Source of the DNA: JAGDMS01 sp050015455
Lineage (GTDB): Bacteria; Desulfobacterota; Binatia; HRBIN30
DNA: 11,093 nucleotides
Assembly: GCA_050015455.1 (NCBI GenBank)
Contig: JBEKBJ010000149.1
Location: forward strand, 1 to 11,093
Direction: 5' to 3'
The notes under the pieces are model-generated. The model was not told the DNA's origin. It did not search any database and saw only the letters and a list, made by a program, of their open reading frames with translations. Every line of letters begins with the position of its first letter. Position 1 is the stretch's first letter. Position numbers and translations under genes: made by a program. Of the stretch, positions 1 to 6,166 are shown in pieces.

Positions 1-170
1 TAAACCTCGGCGGTGTCGAAGAACGTGATGCCGCAATCCACGGCGGCCCGCAGAAGAGCGGTCATCTCGTGCGTGTCCTTGGGCGGGCCGTAGGAAAAGC
101 TCATTCCCATGCAGCCCAGGCCTAGGGCCGAAACCTCCAGGTTGCTCTTTCCAAGTTTGCGCTTCTGCAT
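1..170 (-). CDS. Aldo/keto reductase, N-terminal part (runs off left edge)
   Basis: The reverse strand reads MQKRKLGKSNLEVSALGLGC and continues GMSFSYGPP, then ALLRAAVDCGITFFDTAEV. This is the classic N-terminus of the aldo/keto reductase family: the first beta strands, the LG.GCMGMS stretch, and the FDTAE motif whose Asp belongs to the NADPH-binding/catalytic barrel face. Family members are cytosolic TIM-barrel oxidoreductases that reduce carbonyl compounds with NADPH; the substrate cannot be told from 56 residues. Start choice: the ATG at 170-168 is preceded by AGGAG eight bases upstream on the minus strand. A TAGAAT -10-like hexamer lies at 213-208 but has no good -35. The catalytic Tyr, Lys and His lie outside the window. 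The gene reads leftward, away from the accessory region, and probably marks the edge of ordinary chromosome. Confidence 0.9.
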   Translation of the reverse strand, partial: MQKRKLGKSNLEVSALGLGCMGMSFSYGPPKDTHEMTALLRAAVDCGITFFDTAEV

Positions 171-269
171 TGTGTGAACTCCTGTCTTTGAGTTAAAGGT
201 CGGAGCGATTCTATTCCGCATTTGTGCCGCCGAACTATCAGATTACCCGCCCCTATACCAAAAGGCGGC

Positions 270-298
270 GCGTCGCCTTCCGTTCACGAAGGCGCCGC
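270..298. other. Inverted repeat / hairpin
   Basis: GCGTCGCCTTC (270-280) pairs with GAAGGCGCCGC (288-298) with one mismatch and a 7-base loop. The role is unknown. It may be a terminator remnant or an operator in the intergenic gap. Confidence 0.4.
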
Positions 299-608
299 AT
301 CGGGCTCCGGCAGCTCTCAAGAGGTATACTTCATAAACTGTAAGCCTGTGAGCAACAAGGTTGAACCACACGAATCTGCACCTTAACGTCTCGCCGGAAG
401 AGCGGATCAGTCGGTTGTGGCGAGGCTCCTCCAACCAAACCTATCGAAAAATCCCAGGACTGCGTCGCCGTGACGGGATTCCTGCTCGGCCCGCATTGAA
501 CACTCGCTTCTTTTCTGGGCTTCCGGTGTGCCGTTGGCGCCTTTGTAGGGGGGAGGCGACAGCCGCGGCCGGGTCTTCGATTTCCATCGGATTCCATCGA
601 GCTTGCTT

Positions 609-637
609 TTGACTTGACGCCCACTGTGTGTCATGTT
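609..637 (+). promoter_or_regulatory. Candidate sigma70 promoter for the beta-helix gene
   Basis: TTGACT (609-614) is followed after 17 bases by CATGTT (632-637), a poor -10 with 3 of 6 matches to consensus. The spacing and position, about 50 bases before the ATG at 688, fit a promoter, but the -10 is weak, so this is only a candidate. Confidence 0.25.
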
Positions 638-687
638 CTTGGTGTTCGGCGGGCGCACGCGAAGACCTAGCGAAGAGGGAGGGAGCG

Positions 688-2013
688 ATGAGCGTGACGA
701 CACGTGCACAACTCGCGATGGGACTGGCAACACTGGGCCTGGTCGCGCTTGGCGGGTCGCACCGTGCACGGGCGGCCGGCGTGGTCAGCACTTGCGATGA
801 AGGGCATCTGAACACCGCTCTCTCTGGCGGTGGACTCGTTACCTTCACCTGCGGCCCCGCCACGATTACCGTGACCGCCACCAGGACGATTCAGGCCGAC
901 ACCACCGTTGATGGCGGTGGCGTGATCACGATCAGCGGTGGCAACACCGTCGGCGTGTTCTCAGTGAACTCGGGGGTGAAGTTCACGGTCCAGAACCTGA
1001 CTATTGCCGACGGCTCGGTCAACAATAAGGGCGGCGGCATCTACAACGACGGCACGCTCACCGTAACCAACAGCACCTTCTCCGGGAACGGCGCGATTTA
1101 CGGCGGAGGGATCTACAACGACGACACGCTCGCCGTCACGAACAGCACCTTCTCCGGCAACAGCGCGGACTACGGCGGCGGCATTTACAACGACTACATG
1201 GCCACCGTCACCAACAGCACCTTCTCCGACAATAGCGCGAACAGCTACGGCGGCGCCATCTACAACGACGACACGCTCGCCGTCACCAACTGTACCTTCA
1301 CGGGCAATAGCGCTCCCGACGGCGCCTCCGGCGGCGCCATTTACAACGACGACACGCTCACCGTCACCAACAGCACCTTCACGGGCAATAGCGCTCCCGA
1401 CGGCGGCTCCGGCGGCGGCATTTACAACGACGACACGCTCACCGTCACCAACTGTACCTTCACGGGCAATAGCGCGTACAGCGGCGGCGCCATCTACAAC
1501 GACGACACGGCCACCGTCACCAACACCATCATTGCCGGCAACTCCAGGGTGAATTGCGTCGATGGTGGCAGCATCACCGATGGCGGTCACAACATCGATG
1601 GCGGCCCGACGTGCGGGTTCAGGGGCACCGGCTGCGCCGACACCAGCGGCACGTCCTTCTGCAACACGGACCCCGAGCTCGATCCTGCTGGACTGGCGAA
1701 CAACGGTGGGCCGACGCAGACGATCGCCTTGTGTACGGGACCCGGCACGCCGGCCTCGTGCGCGGGGAGAAGCCCTGCGATCGACGCCGGCGACAACACG
1801 ACCTGCTCGAACCCGCTGGTCAGCGGCGTGGATCAGCGCGGCTTCACACGCTTCCCTCCTGGTGATCCGGTGTGTGACATCGGTGCATTCGAGGTGCAGC
1901 CTTCTAAGGCACCGTCAGCGGCGCCGGCCCCGGCGTTGTCTCCTGCAGGGTTGGTGGCACTCGGCTTGTTGCTCAGTGCGCTGGGCAGCCGCGCGGTGCA
2001 CCGACGCGCCTGA
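688..2013 (+). CDS. Secreted right-handed parallel beta-helix repeat protein (choice-of-anchor Q type)
   Basis: The 441-residue protein starts at the ATG at 688, chosen over an in-frame ATG at 628 because GAGGGAGGGAG sits just upstream and because it gives a clean signal peptide: positively charged start, hydrophobic ATLGLVALGG, likely cleavage after ARA or AA near residue 30. Residues about 115-288 are seven tandem copies of GG(G/A)IYND..(L/A)(T/A)VTN(S/C)TF(S/T)(G/D)N, a parallel beta-helix coil pattern seen in pectate-lyase-like and polymorphic outer-membrane proteins. Next comes a Cys-rich segment (TCGFRGTGCADTSGTSFC) and LANNGGPTQTIAL...SPAIDAGD...DQRGFTR....CDIGAFE, which is diagnostic of choice-of-anchor Q proteins. 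The C-terminus is a Pro/Ala linker, LSPAGL, a hydrophobic helix and the basic tail RAVHRRA, like IPTL-CTERM-style anchors. It is probably surface-exposed; the ligand is unknown. Confidence 0.85.
   Translation: MSVTTRAQLAMGLATLGLVALGGSHRARAAGVVSTCDEGHLNTALSGGGLVTFTCGPATITVTATRTIQADTTVDGGGVITISGGNTVGVFSVNSGVKFTVQNLTIADGSVNNKGGGIYNDGTLTVTNSTFSGNGAIYGGGIYNDDTLAVTNSTFSGNSADYGGGIYNDYMATVTNSTFSDNSANSYGGAIYNDDTLAVTNCTFTGNSAPDGASGGAIYNDDTLTVTNSTFTGNSAPDGGSGGGIYNDDTLTVTNCTFTGNSAYSGGAIYNDDTATVTNTIIAGNSRVNCVDGGSITDGGHNIDGGPTCGFRGTGCADTSGTSFCNTDPELDPAGLANNGGPTQTIALCTGPGTPASCAGRSPAIDAGDNTTCSNPLVSGVDQRGFTRFPPGDPVCDIGAFEVQPSKAPSAAPAPALSPAGLVALGLLLSALGSRAVHRRA
1030..1551 (+). repeat. Seven imperfect in-frame tandem repeats of 72-81 bp
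   Basis: Each unit encodes GG(A/G)IYND...TVTN.TF.GN.... Units 4 and 5 (starting near 1249 and 1330) are almost identical at DNA level, sharing runs such as TTCACGGGCAATAGCGCTCC, which points to a recent duplication. All units are multiples of 3 bp, so gain or loss would change the length of the beta helix without a frameshift. Confidence 0.85.
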
Positions 2014-2060
2014 ATATAGCTTCTGCTGCGCCGTCGGCGATTGCCATACACTGCGACACG

Positions 2061-2076
2061 AAAACCGCGCGGTTTT
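2061..2076. terminator. Bidirectional terminator candidate
   Basis: AAAACCGCGCGGTTTT is a perfect 16-base palindrome that reads A4-stem-T4 on both strands. It lies 48 bases after the stop of the rightward beta-helix gene and 28 bases beyond the last stop of the leftward cluster, where a shared two-way terminator is expected. The stem is short (AAAACC with a GCGC loop), so efficiency is uncertain. Confidence 0.45.
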
Positions 2077-2103
2077 GCAGTCCGAGGTGCGCCCCTACTC
2101 AGC

Positions 2104-2220
2104 TCAGGCGGCTGCTTGTGCGGCTGGGTCCTGGCACAGCCGCTTCCACTCGCGTGGGGTCAGCTCCAGCACGAGCCGTGCGGGATGTGTCGTGGCTTTA
2201 TTGCCCTTGGCGTTGGCCAT
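2104..2220 (-). CDS. 38-aa hypothetical protein, last of the micro-ORF cluster
   Basis: The reading frame starts MANAKGNKATTHPARLVLEL and ends REWKRLCQDPAAQAAA. It begins at the ATG at 2220-2218, with GGAGG 11 bases upstream inside the preceding gene, which it overlaps by 23 bases. The middle (PARLVLELTPREWKRL) could form a short amphipathic helix; the ends are basic or Ala-rich. Third codon positions are mostly G or C, as in the larger genes here. There is no signal peptide or membrane segment, and I recognise no family. It would be translated from the same message as the membrane protein upstream. Confidence 0.4.
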   Translation of the reverse strand: MANAKGNKATTHPARLVLELTPREWKRLCQDPAAQAAA

Positions 2221-2395
2221 TGGGTGACGATCCTCCGGAATTTGCTGATGTCGGCCGGTGAGTGGCGGTGGTGGCTGCGGGCGATTGTCCAGCAGGTCTT
2301 TGAGCCACTGGTGCCGGTGGCCGAGCTGCTTTTGGCTCAGGTTTTCGGCCGCCGGCGATCTCTCGGCGGACTGGGGTCTTCTTGTCACTCGTCAT
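2198..2395 (-). CDS. 65-aa Pro/Ala-rich hypothetical protein
   Basis: The start is taken at the ATG at 2395-2393 (MTSDKKTPVRREIAGGRKPE) because GAGGGGGA lies 4-5 bases upstream. The frame is open further upstream but without better initiation signals. The protein is low-complexity, basic, and rich in Pro, Ala, Ser and Gly (KAARPPAPVAQRPAGQSPAA), so it is likely disordered. It overlaps the preceding 64-aa gene by 11 bases and the following 38-aa gene by 23 bases, a layout that suggests translational coupling. No known domain is seen. Because the composition is simple, chance cannot be excluded, but three successive well-placed Shine-Dalgarno sites argue for real genes. Confidence 0.4.
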   Translation of the reverse strand: MTSDKKTPVRREIAGGRKPEPKAARPPAPVAQRPAGQSPAATTATHRPTSANSGGSSPNGQRQGQ

Positions 2396-2579
2396 TCGAT
2401 CCCCCTCGTGTGCTGGATGCTGGTGTTGATGAACGCGGTGATTGCCCCGGCTGTGCCGGGCGCTGTGGGGGCGGCGGTGGTGGTCGCATCGTGCGGGGTT
2501 CTGGATTGCGACCGCCTTTATCGATACCTTCACGGAGTGGTTGGCGTGGCCCCGGTGGGGGTGGGGGTTGGTGGGACAT
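2385..2579 (-). CDS. 64-aa proline-rich hypothetical protein
   Basis: It starts at the ATG at 2579-2577 with a textbook AGGAGG eight bases upstream, inside the 3' end of the membrane-protein gene, which it overlaps by 50 bases. The protein begins MSHQPPPPPGPRQPLREG and carries a second run PPPPPPQRPAQPG before a Ser/Thr-rich tail ending GGSNDE. It is almost surely disordered; polyproline runs could bind SH3-like or profilin-like partners in general, but no partner is visible here. There is no signal peptide and no membrane segment. It is the first of three consecutive small overlapping ORFs. I do not recognise a family. Confidence 0.45.
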   Translation of the reverse strand: MSHQPPPPPGPRQPLREGIDKGGRNPEPRTMRPPPPPPQRPAQPGQSPRSSTPASSTRGGSNDE

Positions 2580-3216
2580 TTGTGGTTCCTCCTTGTAGGG
2601 TCCAGGTGAACTCTAACGTTAGTTCGCCCAGCGGTCGAGAGAGATAGAGCGCATCGGTCTTGTAGAGTTCCTCGCCGGTGCTGTTGCGGAAGACCTGAAC
2701 GTCACGAAGCAGGAGCTCGTTCGGGGTGCATGAGTCGGAGAAGGCGTGCACCCATCCTTGGTACATCAGATCGTTTTTGATGTCGCGCACGGTCACCCAT
2801 TCGGTAACGTTGGAATTGAAAACAAAGGCCCACACGTCGAGATCACCAAATTTCTCAGTTACCTTGATCGCCGCGGCAATCCTGTGCAGCCATTTGTGGT
2901 TGAGGATAAAAGAGACGTCGGCGGCGACGGGCACGGCCAAAAGCGACACCCAAAAAATCTCAGCGAGCGAATCGTAGACGGCGGCTGGATCTTTGGTGGC
3001 CAGTACCTTTACGAAGGATACATCCGGGGGCCATCGCCAATGCAAACCAGCGGTGATGAGCGCGTAGATGAGATAGCACACGAGGCCGAGGACGAACGAG
3101 TACAGCGGGAATCGAAATGACGACCACTCGCGGGTCGGGACAAGCTGTTCGACGAATAAGGCGCAAATAACGCCGGGGAACAGGAGTAAGGTGAGAGTGA
3201 CGGACAGCTCGGACAC
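2530..3216 (-). CDS. Small membrane protein, DUF6338-like
   Basis: The 228-residue protein has three predicted membrane helices: about residues 5-22 (SVTLTLLLFPGVICALFV), 36-57 and 84-103. A soluble domain of about 105 residues follows (WLHRIAAAIKVTEKFGDLDVWAFVF through GELTLEFTW), and then a Pro/Thr tail (PPTPTPTGATPTTP). The N-terminal LLLFPGVI with helix pair and the D.W...F....WV.V motif followed by YQGWV recall DUF6338-type membrane proteins, from memory and without a search. The function of that family is unknown to me. The start is a GTG at 3216-3214 with no clear Shine-Dalgarno, so it may lie elsewhere. The gene heads a leftward cluster with three micro-ORFs and lies 92 bases downstream of the tyrosine recombinase. 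Confidence 0.7.
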   Translation of the reverse strand: MSELSVTLTLLLFPGVICALFVEQLVPTREWSSFRFPLYSFVLGLVCYLIYALITAGLHWRWPPDVSFVKVLATKDPAAVYDSLAEIFWVSLLAVPVAADVSFILNHKWLHRIAAAIKVTEKFGDLDVWAFVFNSNVTEWVTVRDIKNDLMYQGWVHAFSDSCTPNELLLRDVQVFRNSTGEELYKTDALYLSRPLGELTLEFTWTLQGGTTNVPPTPTPTGATPTTP

Positions 3217-3307
3217 GGGCCGCAGGATAACGCACCACCGGCGCGTAATGCAAAGGCGTTACTAGGCGGTGGTCATCCCCGAAGACCTTACCAAGCCGAG
3301 GGCCTCC

Positions 3308-4285
3308 CTACTCCAGTTCGTCGATGGCATCGGCCAGACTCTGCTTGTCGGGCTTGACGTATCGCCAGATGTAGCGGTCGCTACGGTGGCCGGAGGCTTC
3401 CTTCGCGTAGTGGACGCCTTTCTCTTCGGCGAGCTTGCGGAGGAACGTGTGCCGGAGCACGTGCGGCGAGACATCAATACGCTCGCCGTCGTGGCGGTGT
3501 GCGTTTGCTTGCGCTGCCACCCGTTGCAGCACTTCAAACATTTGCGAGCGGCTGAGCGGTTTGCCGGTGCGCGTGGTGAAGATGAAGCCGCTCTGAGCAG
3601 CGCCGACATTGAGCCAGTCTTCGAGCACCTGCCGGGCTTGGCTTTGCACCGGGACGAATTCGCGGATCCGCCCGCCTTTGATGAGCACGTTCTGAAATCC
3701 GCGGCCGGCGTACTGGTCCCTTTTCAATCCCAGCAGCTCCGAGACGCGGAGTCCCGATCCCAAGAGCGTGGCGATCGCGGCGTGGTCGCGGAGTCCTTGG
3801 TTCGTGCCGCGGCCTGGACGGACGCGGAGTGTTTGTGCAGCAGAGAGTAACCGCAGTTCGTCGGCCCGGCTCAAACCCTTCCATTCGGGTTCCGGCTCTT
3901 GCGGCGGCTTGATGCCGTCGACCGGACAGCCGAGCGGGAACGGGTGTACCTTCTGGTGAATCCACCGGGCGAAGTGACGGACACTGGCGTAGGTGCGCAC
4001 AATCGTGGCCTGCGCCGGCCGGTTGCGCGCGAGCTGCTTCAGAAACTCGCGCGTGACGGACGTGTACCACTCGCCGGGATAATCGTGGTGGTACAGGGCT
4101 TCATAGAAGGCGATGAAGCGCGCCAGGTCGCGGCGTTTGGCCTCGATCTTCGCCTTTGCCTGACCAGCGACGTGCGTGGTGAAGTACAGGCGGGCAAGGG
4201 CGCGAAGGCTGCCGGCGGAGCTTTTGAGAAGCGCCGGGACGTTATGTTCGAGATTATTCGTTGGTACGAGTGCCCGTTTGTCCAT
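3308..4285 (-). CDS. Tyrosine recombinase / integrase
   Basis: The 325-residue protein (start MDKRALVPTNN) belongs to the phage-integrase/XerCD family, which cuts and rejoins DNA through a 3'-phosphotyrosine intermediate. Residues about 20-120 form the SAM-like core-binding domain. The catalytic domain shows the full set: Arg180 in GSGLRVSELLGL, Lys203 in LIKGGRIREF, His275 and Arg278 in SPHVLRHTF, His300 in ASGHRSDRY, and Tyr309 in IWRYVKP as likely nucleophile (Tyr305 is also nearby). The length is normal, and the gene looks intact. An in-frame ATG 36 bases further upstream, at 4321, would add 12 residues; I prefer 4285 because a G-rich GGTGGTGGGCGG lies upstream of it, but the start is unsure. 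It reads away from the serine recombinase module. The target site is not identifiable. Confidence 0.9.
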   Translation of the reverse strand: MDKRALVPTNNLEHNVPALLKSSAGSLRALARLYFTTHVAGQAKAKIEAKRRDLARFIAFYEALYHHDYPGEWYTSVTREFLKQLARNRPAQATIVRTYASVRHFARWIHQKVHPFPLGCPVDGIKPPQEPEPEWKGLSRADELRLLSAAQTLRVRPGRGTNQGLRDHAAIATLLGSGLRVSELLGLKRDQYAGRGFQNVLIKGGRIREFVPVQSQARQVLEDWLNVGAAQSGFIFTTRTGKPLSRSQMFEVLQRVAAQANAHRHDGERIDVSPHVLRHTFLRKLAEEKGVHYAKEASGHRSDRYIWRYVKPDKQSLADAIDELE

Positions 4286-4343
4286 GCCACAGCCGCCCAC
4301 CACCCCCGTTATTCCGAACATAAGGGCGATTAGGTTCGGAATT

Positions 4344-4355
4344 CATGGTACCATG
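4344..4355. other. 12-bp perfect palindrome in the integrase upstream region
   Basis: CATGGTACCATG is self-complementary over 12 bases and lies 58 bases upstream of the preferred integrase start, between two divergently read genes. It could be an operator half-site pair or a recombination core. It could also be chance. Confidence 0.25.
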
Positions 4356-4529
4356 CGGCAGACGAAAGTAAAGCGAAGAAGTGTCAATGAGCGTGCAAAA
4401 TTGACCCCCGGTCGGCTCATCCGCTCTGCATCCGAGCTTATCGGCAACGTACACGCGCGCGGTTCGGGAAGGCGCCGGCGCGGCCGTCCTCACTTGAACA
4501 GCTCAACAGGGTCGTTCTAAACAGAGGAC

Positions 4530-5384
4530 ATGCGAGGCCGCGGGATTGATAAGGTCGTTACTCCTAAGGCGATCGAAGCTGTTGCGTGCCAGCTGAACTC
4601 GGTCCTCTCACAGCTGCTTCGGGAGTTGCCCGCGCCCGCAAACAATGCGGACCGCGAACGGCGGCTTTCGGTTCTTCACGAGACGGCGCGACTGACAACC
4701 CGGGCAGCGCTGGTGGTCCTGAGAGAGTTTCACCCCGAACACTACCGCTCCATCATCGATGCCGCCGCTCGGTATGGGCGTGATCTCCTAAGAGGCCGCC
4801 CCGCCGCATTCGTCCCGCGGCCGCGTCCCCGGTCGGCGCTTCCGAGTGAATGGTTGTTCTTGCCGATGCTCTTGGGCAGTTACCAAACGATCTGCCACGA
4901 GTTGAAGGTACGATTTCCCAAGGCGCCGAAGAGATCGACGAACCGCAAATTGATCGACGACTCTGAACGGTATGGAGAGGCACAGCGTATCGGCACGTTA
5001 CGGCGGTTTGATACGGAAAGGAACAAGATCGAAGCCATTCAAGACACGGCCCGAACCCTTGCGGCATTAGCGCGTGAAGGACGAAAGAGGCTCGTGCTGG
5101 ACTACAAGGTAACGGAGTACAAGGCCCGGCGATGGGTCAGGACGATTCGAACTCCGTCAACGATTGCTGCCGCTCTGTTAGGCGATTATCTGAATGCGGT
5201 CGCGCGGAATGCTCCAAACATCCTCGCCCGCTTCGGAGTCGATCCCCCTCGGGATCCTGCTCTGAAGCCGATCTTCACGGTGCGCCGGATGCGCACCCTG
5301 CTGGCTGCCGCTCGCAGCAACGATCGAGAGCTAGATAAGCTCAGACGCATTCTCGACGGGGAACAGTCAAGCCCCCCATTTTGA
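4530..5384 (+). CDS. Hypothetical protein, 284 aa, mostly alpha-helical
   Basis: I do not recognise this protein. It is strongly basic and predicted helical, with no signal peptide and no membrane segment. Visible parts are a Leu-rich helix (QLNSVLSQLLREL, residues 21-33), a region near 64-90 (LREFHPEHYRSIIDAAARYGRDLL), a Pro/Arg-rich linker (92-105), a central stretch SYQTICHELKVRFP (117-130), a basic segment RKRLVLDYKVTEYKARRWVR (185-204), and a C-terminal helix ELDKLRRILDG. The start ATG has GAGG only two bases before it, which is a poor spacing, so the true start may differ. It is divergent from the tyrosine recombinase and is followed after 162 bases by the excisionase-like gene. That setting suggests a mobile-element accessory or DNA-associated role, which is inference only. 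Confidence 0.65.
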   Translation: MRGRGIDKVVTPKAIEAVACQLNSVLSQLLRELPAPANNADRERRLSVLHETARLTTRAALVVLREFHPEHYRSIIDAAARYGRDLLRGRPAAFVPRPRPRSALPSEWLFLPMLLGSYQTICHELKVRFPKAPKRSTNRKLIDDSERYGEAQRIGTLRRFDTERNKIEAIQDTARTLAALAREGRKRLVLDYKVTEYKARRWVRTIRTPSTIAAALLGDYLNAVARNAPNILARFGVDPPRDPALKPIFTVRRMRTLLAAARSNDRELDKLRRILDGEQSSPPF

Positions 5385-5459
5385 GTGTTGGCTGGCAGGC
5401 GCTCATCGCGTCTCCCCTCTAACTCCACACGCTACCGATAGTTTTTGCGTCGCGGCAGT

Positions 5460-5487
5460 GCCAGCTTCAGAGGTCGCTCAAGCTGGC
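5460..5487. other. Inverted repeat upstream of the HTH gene
   Basis: GCCAGCTT (5460-5467) pairs perfectly with AAGCTGGC (5480-5487) across a 12-base loop, 60 bases before the excisionase-like start. It could be an operator for that DNA-binding protein. A run of T is absent, so a terminator for the 284-aa gene is less likely. Confidence 0.3.
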
Positions 5488-5546
5488 CCTGGGATTTTGG
5501 GGGCCCGTGGTAATCCCTCAGCGGAGACGAAGTTGAGGGAGATCTC

Positions 5547-5807
5547 ATGGAATTGATCGATGCACGCCACGCGGCGAAAATTCTCGCGGTGAGCGTTGCC
5601 CGCGTGTACGAGCTTGCGCGGACTCACATGTTGCCGGACGGGGTTGTCGTTCATCTGGGACGACAGATCCGCATAAACTCGGAAGGATTGGAAGACTGGA
5701 TCAAAGGCGGTGGCCAAGCGCTCGCCGGCGGCTGGCGTCGCGAGGCCGAACAGCATGAACTGCCTCCTGCAATGACCCTTTCACCTCGACGGCGCAGAGC
5801 AGGGTGA
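5547..5807 (+). CDS. Excisionase-like helix-turn-helix DNA-binding protein
   Basis: The 86-residue protein opens MELIDARHAAKILAVSVARV and continues YELARTHMLPDGVVVHLGRQIRINSEGLEDWI. This is the winged-HTH layout of the excisionase/AlpA/HTH_17 group: the first helix pair (DARHAAKILAVS), recognition helix (VARVYELARTHML), the beta-wing with the typical LGRQIRIN, and the closing ..LEDWI helix. Such small proteins bind direct or inverted repeats and either direct recombinase action or regulate element genes. The tail (about 58-86) is Pro/Arg-rich without structure. The start is firm: GAGGGAG lies five bases upstream. The next gene begins three bases after its stop, and the large serine recombinase follows downstream, so a recombination-directionality or regulatory role is a reasonable inference. 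Confidence 0.8.
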   Translation: MELIDARHAAKILAVSVARVYELARTHMLPDGVVVHLGRQIRINSEGLEDWIKGGGQALAGGWRREAEQHELPPAMTLSPRRRRAG

Positions 5808-5810
5808 CCG

Positions 5811-5993
5811 ATGGAGACTAAGCCTACGGAAATGGACGTCCCCGGCGCCGACCGAGACAACGAAGGGCAAGGCATCTTAGAGGAGAAGCTTCGCATGCTG
5901 CACCACGTCCTTTCTCTGTTGCAGCAGGTGAGCCGACGACCGGAGAAGACCGAGGCAGTGCGAAGCGAGGAGAGTAGCAGCGCAAGTAACTGA
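5811..5993 (+). CDS. 60-aa hypothetical protein coupled to the HTH gene
   Basis: It starts three bases after the stop of the HTH gene, with AGGGTG upstream, and is probably translated from the same message. The sequence is acidic at the start (METKPTEMDVPGADRDNEGQ), then a single Leu-rich amphipathic helix (ILEEKLRMLHHVLSLLQQVSRR, residues 22-43) that could dimerise as a short coiled coil, then a charged Ser-rich tail. I recognise no family. Position between an excisionase-like gene and the recombinase suggests it belongs to the same mobile unit. Confidence 0.55.
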   Translation: METKPTEMDVPGADRDNEGQGILEEKLRMLHHVLSLLQQVSRRPEKTEAVRSEESSSASN

Positions 5994-6001
5994 TTTCACG
6001 A

Positions 6002-6067
6002 CTGTTCTAATGACGCATCCTAAATAGTGTTCTACAGAACGTGGTATAGGATGCGTCATGAGAACAG
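6002..6067. promoter_or_regulatory. 66-bp dyad before the serine recombinase (candidate att site or operator)
   Basis: The outer arms 6002-6022 and 6047-6067 are inverted copies with 20 of 21 positions matching (core ATGACGCATCCTA / TAGGATGCGTCAT). The inner arms GTTCT (6029-6033) and AGAAC (6036-6040) share exactly the same centre, the dinucleotide AC at 6034-6035. The motif GTTCT also occurs at 6004-6008, mirrored at 6061-6065, so each half carries it twice. An extended -10 element, TGGTATAGG, lies at 6042-6050 inside the right half. The recombinase gene begins 100 bases downstream. A transcript through here could fold into a 21-bp stem. Confidence 0.7.
6042..6050 (+). promoter_or_regulatory. 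Extended -10 promoter candidate
   Basis: TGGTATAGG has the TGn extension and a TATAGG hexamer (4 of 6 to TATAAT) with no good -35. Transcription would start near 6056-6058 and read through the recombinase gene with a leader of about 110 bases. It overlaps the dyad, so binding there would be expected to block it. Confidence 0.3.
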
Positions 6068-6166
6068 CGAATGCGGACGGTGAGGGAAATCTCGATATTC
6101 ACACCCAAGTGGAACGATTCCTGGTCGCGCTCGCGATCCGGATAGTTCGAAAAAGGAGGACGGGGA

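Larger units (their letters stand above)
171..687. other. Intergenic gap between divergent genes, no gene recognised
   Basis: The gap holds several short open frames on both strands, but none has a convincing ribosome binding site or a recognisable product. It must contain the divergent promoters for the aldo/keto reductase (leftward) and the beta-helix protein (rightward). The only structure seen is a hairpin at 270-298: an 11-bp stem with one mismatch around a 7-base loop (CGTTCAC). It has no T tract on the plus strand and only a short TTTT on the minus strand, so it is at best a weak terminator. Confidence 0.6.

Noticed and set aside
331..881. Long overlapping minus-strand ORFs (97, 120, 146 aa)
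   Set aside because: No ribosome binding site or recognisable domain was seen; they partly oppose the beta-helix gene start, and their Ser/Arg/Pro composition is typical of non-coding GC-rich frames.
1030..1551. CRISPR array
   Set aside because: The regular repeats are in-frame protein-coding units with degenerate positions and no unique spacers.
961..1590. 209-aa minus-strand ORF rich in VGDGERVVVV repeats
   Set aside because: It is the antisense shadow of the tandem repeats in the beta-helix gene and has no start signal.
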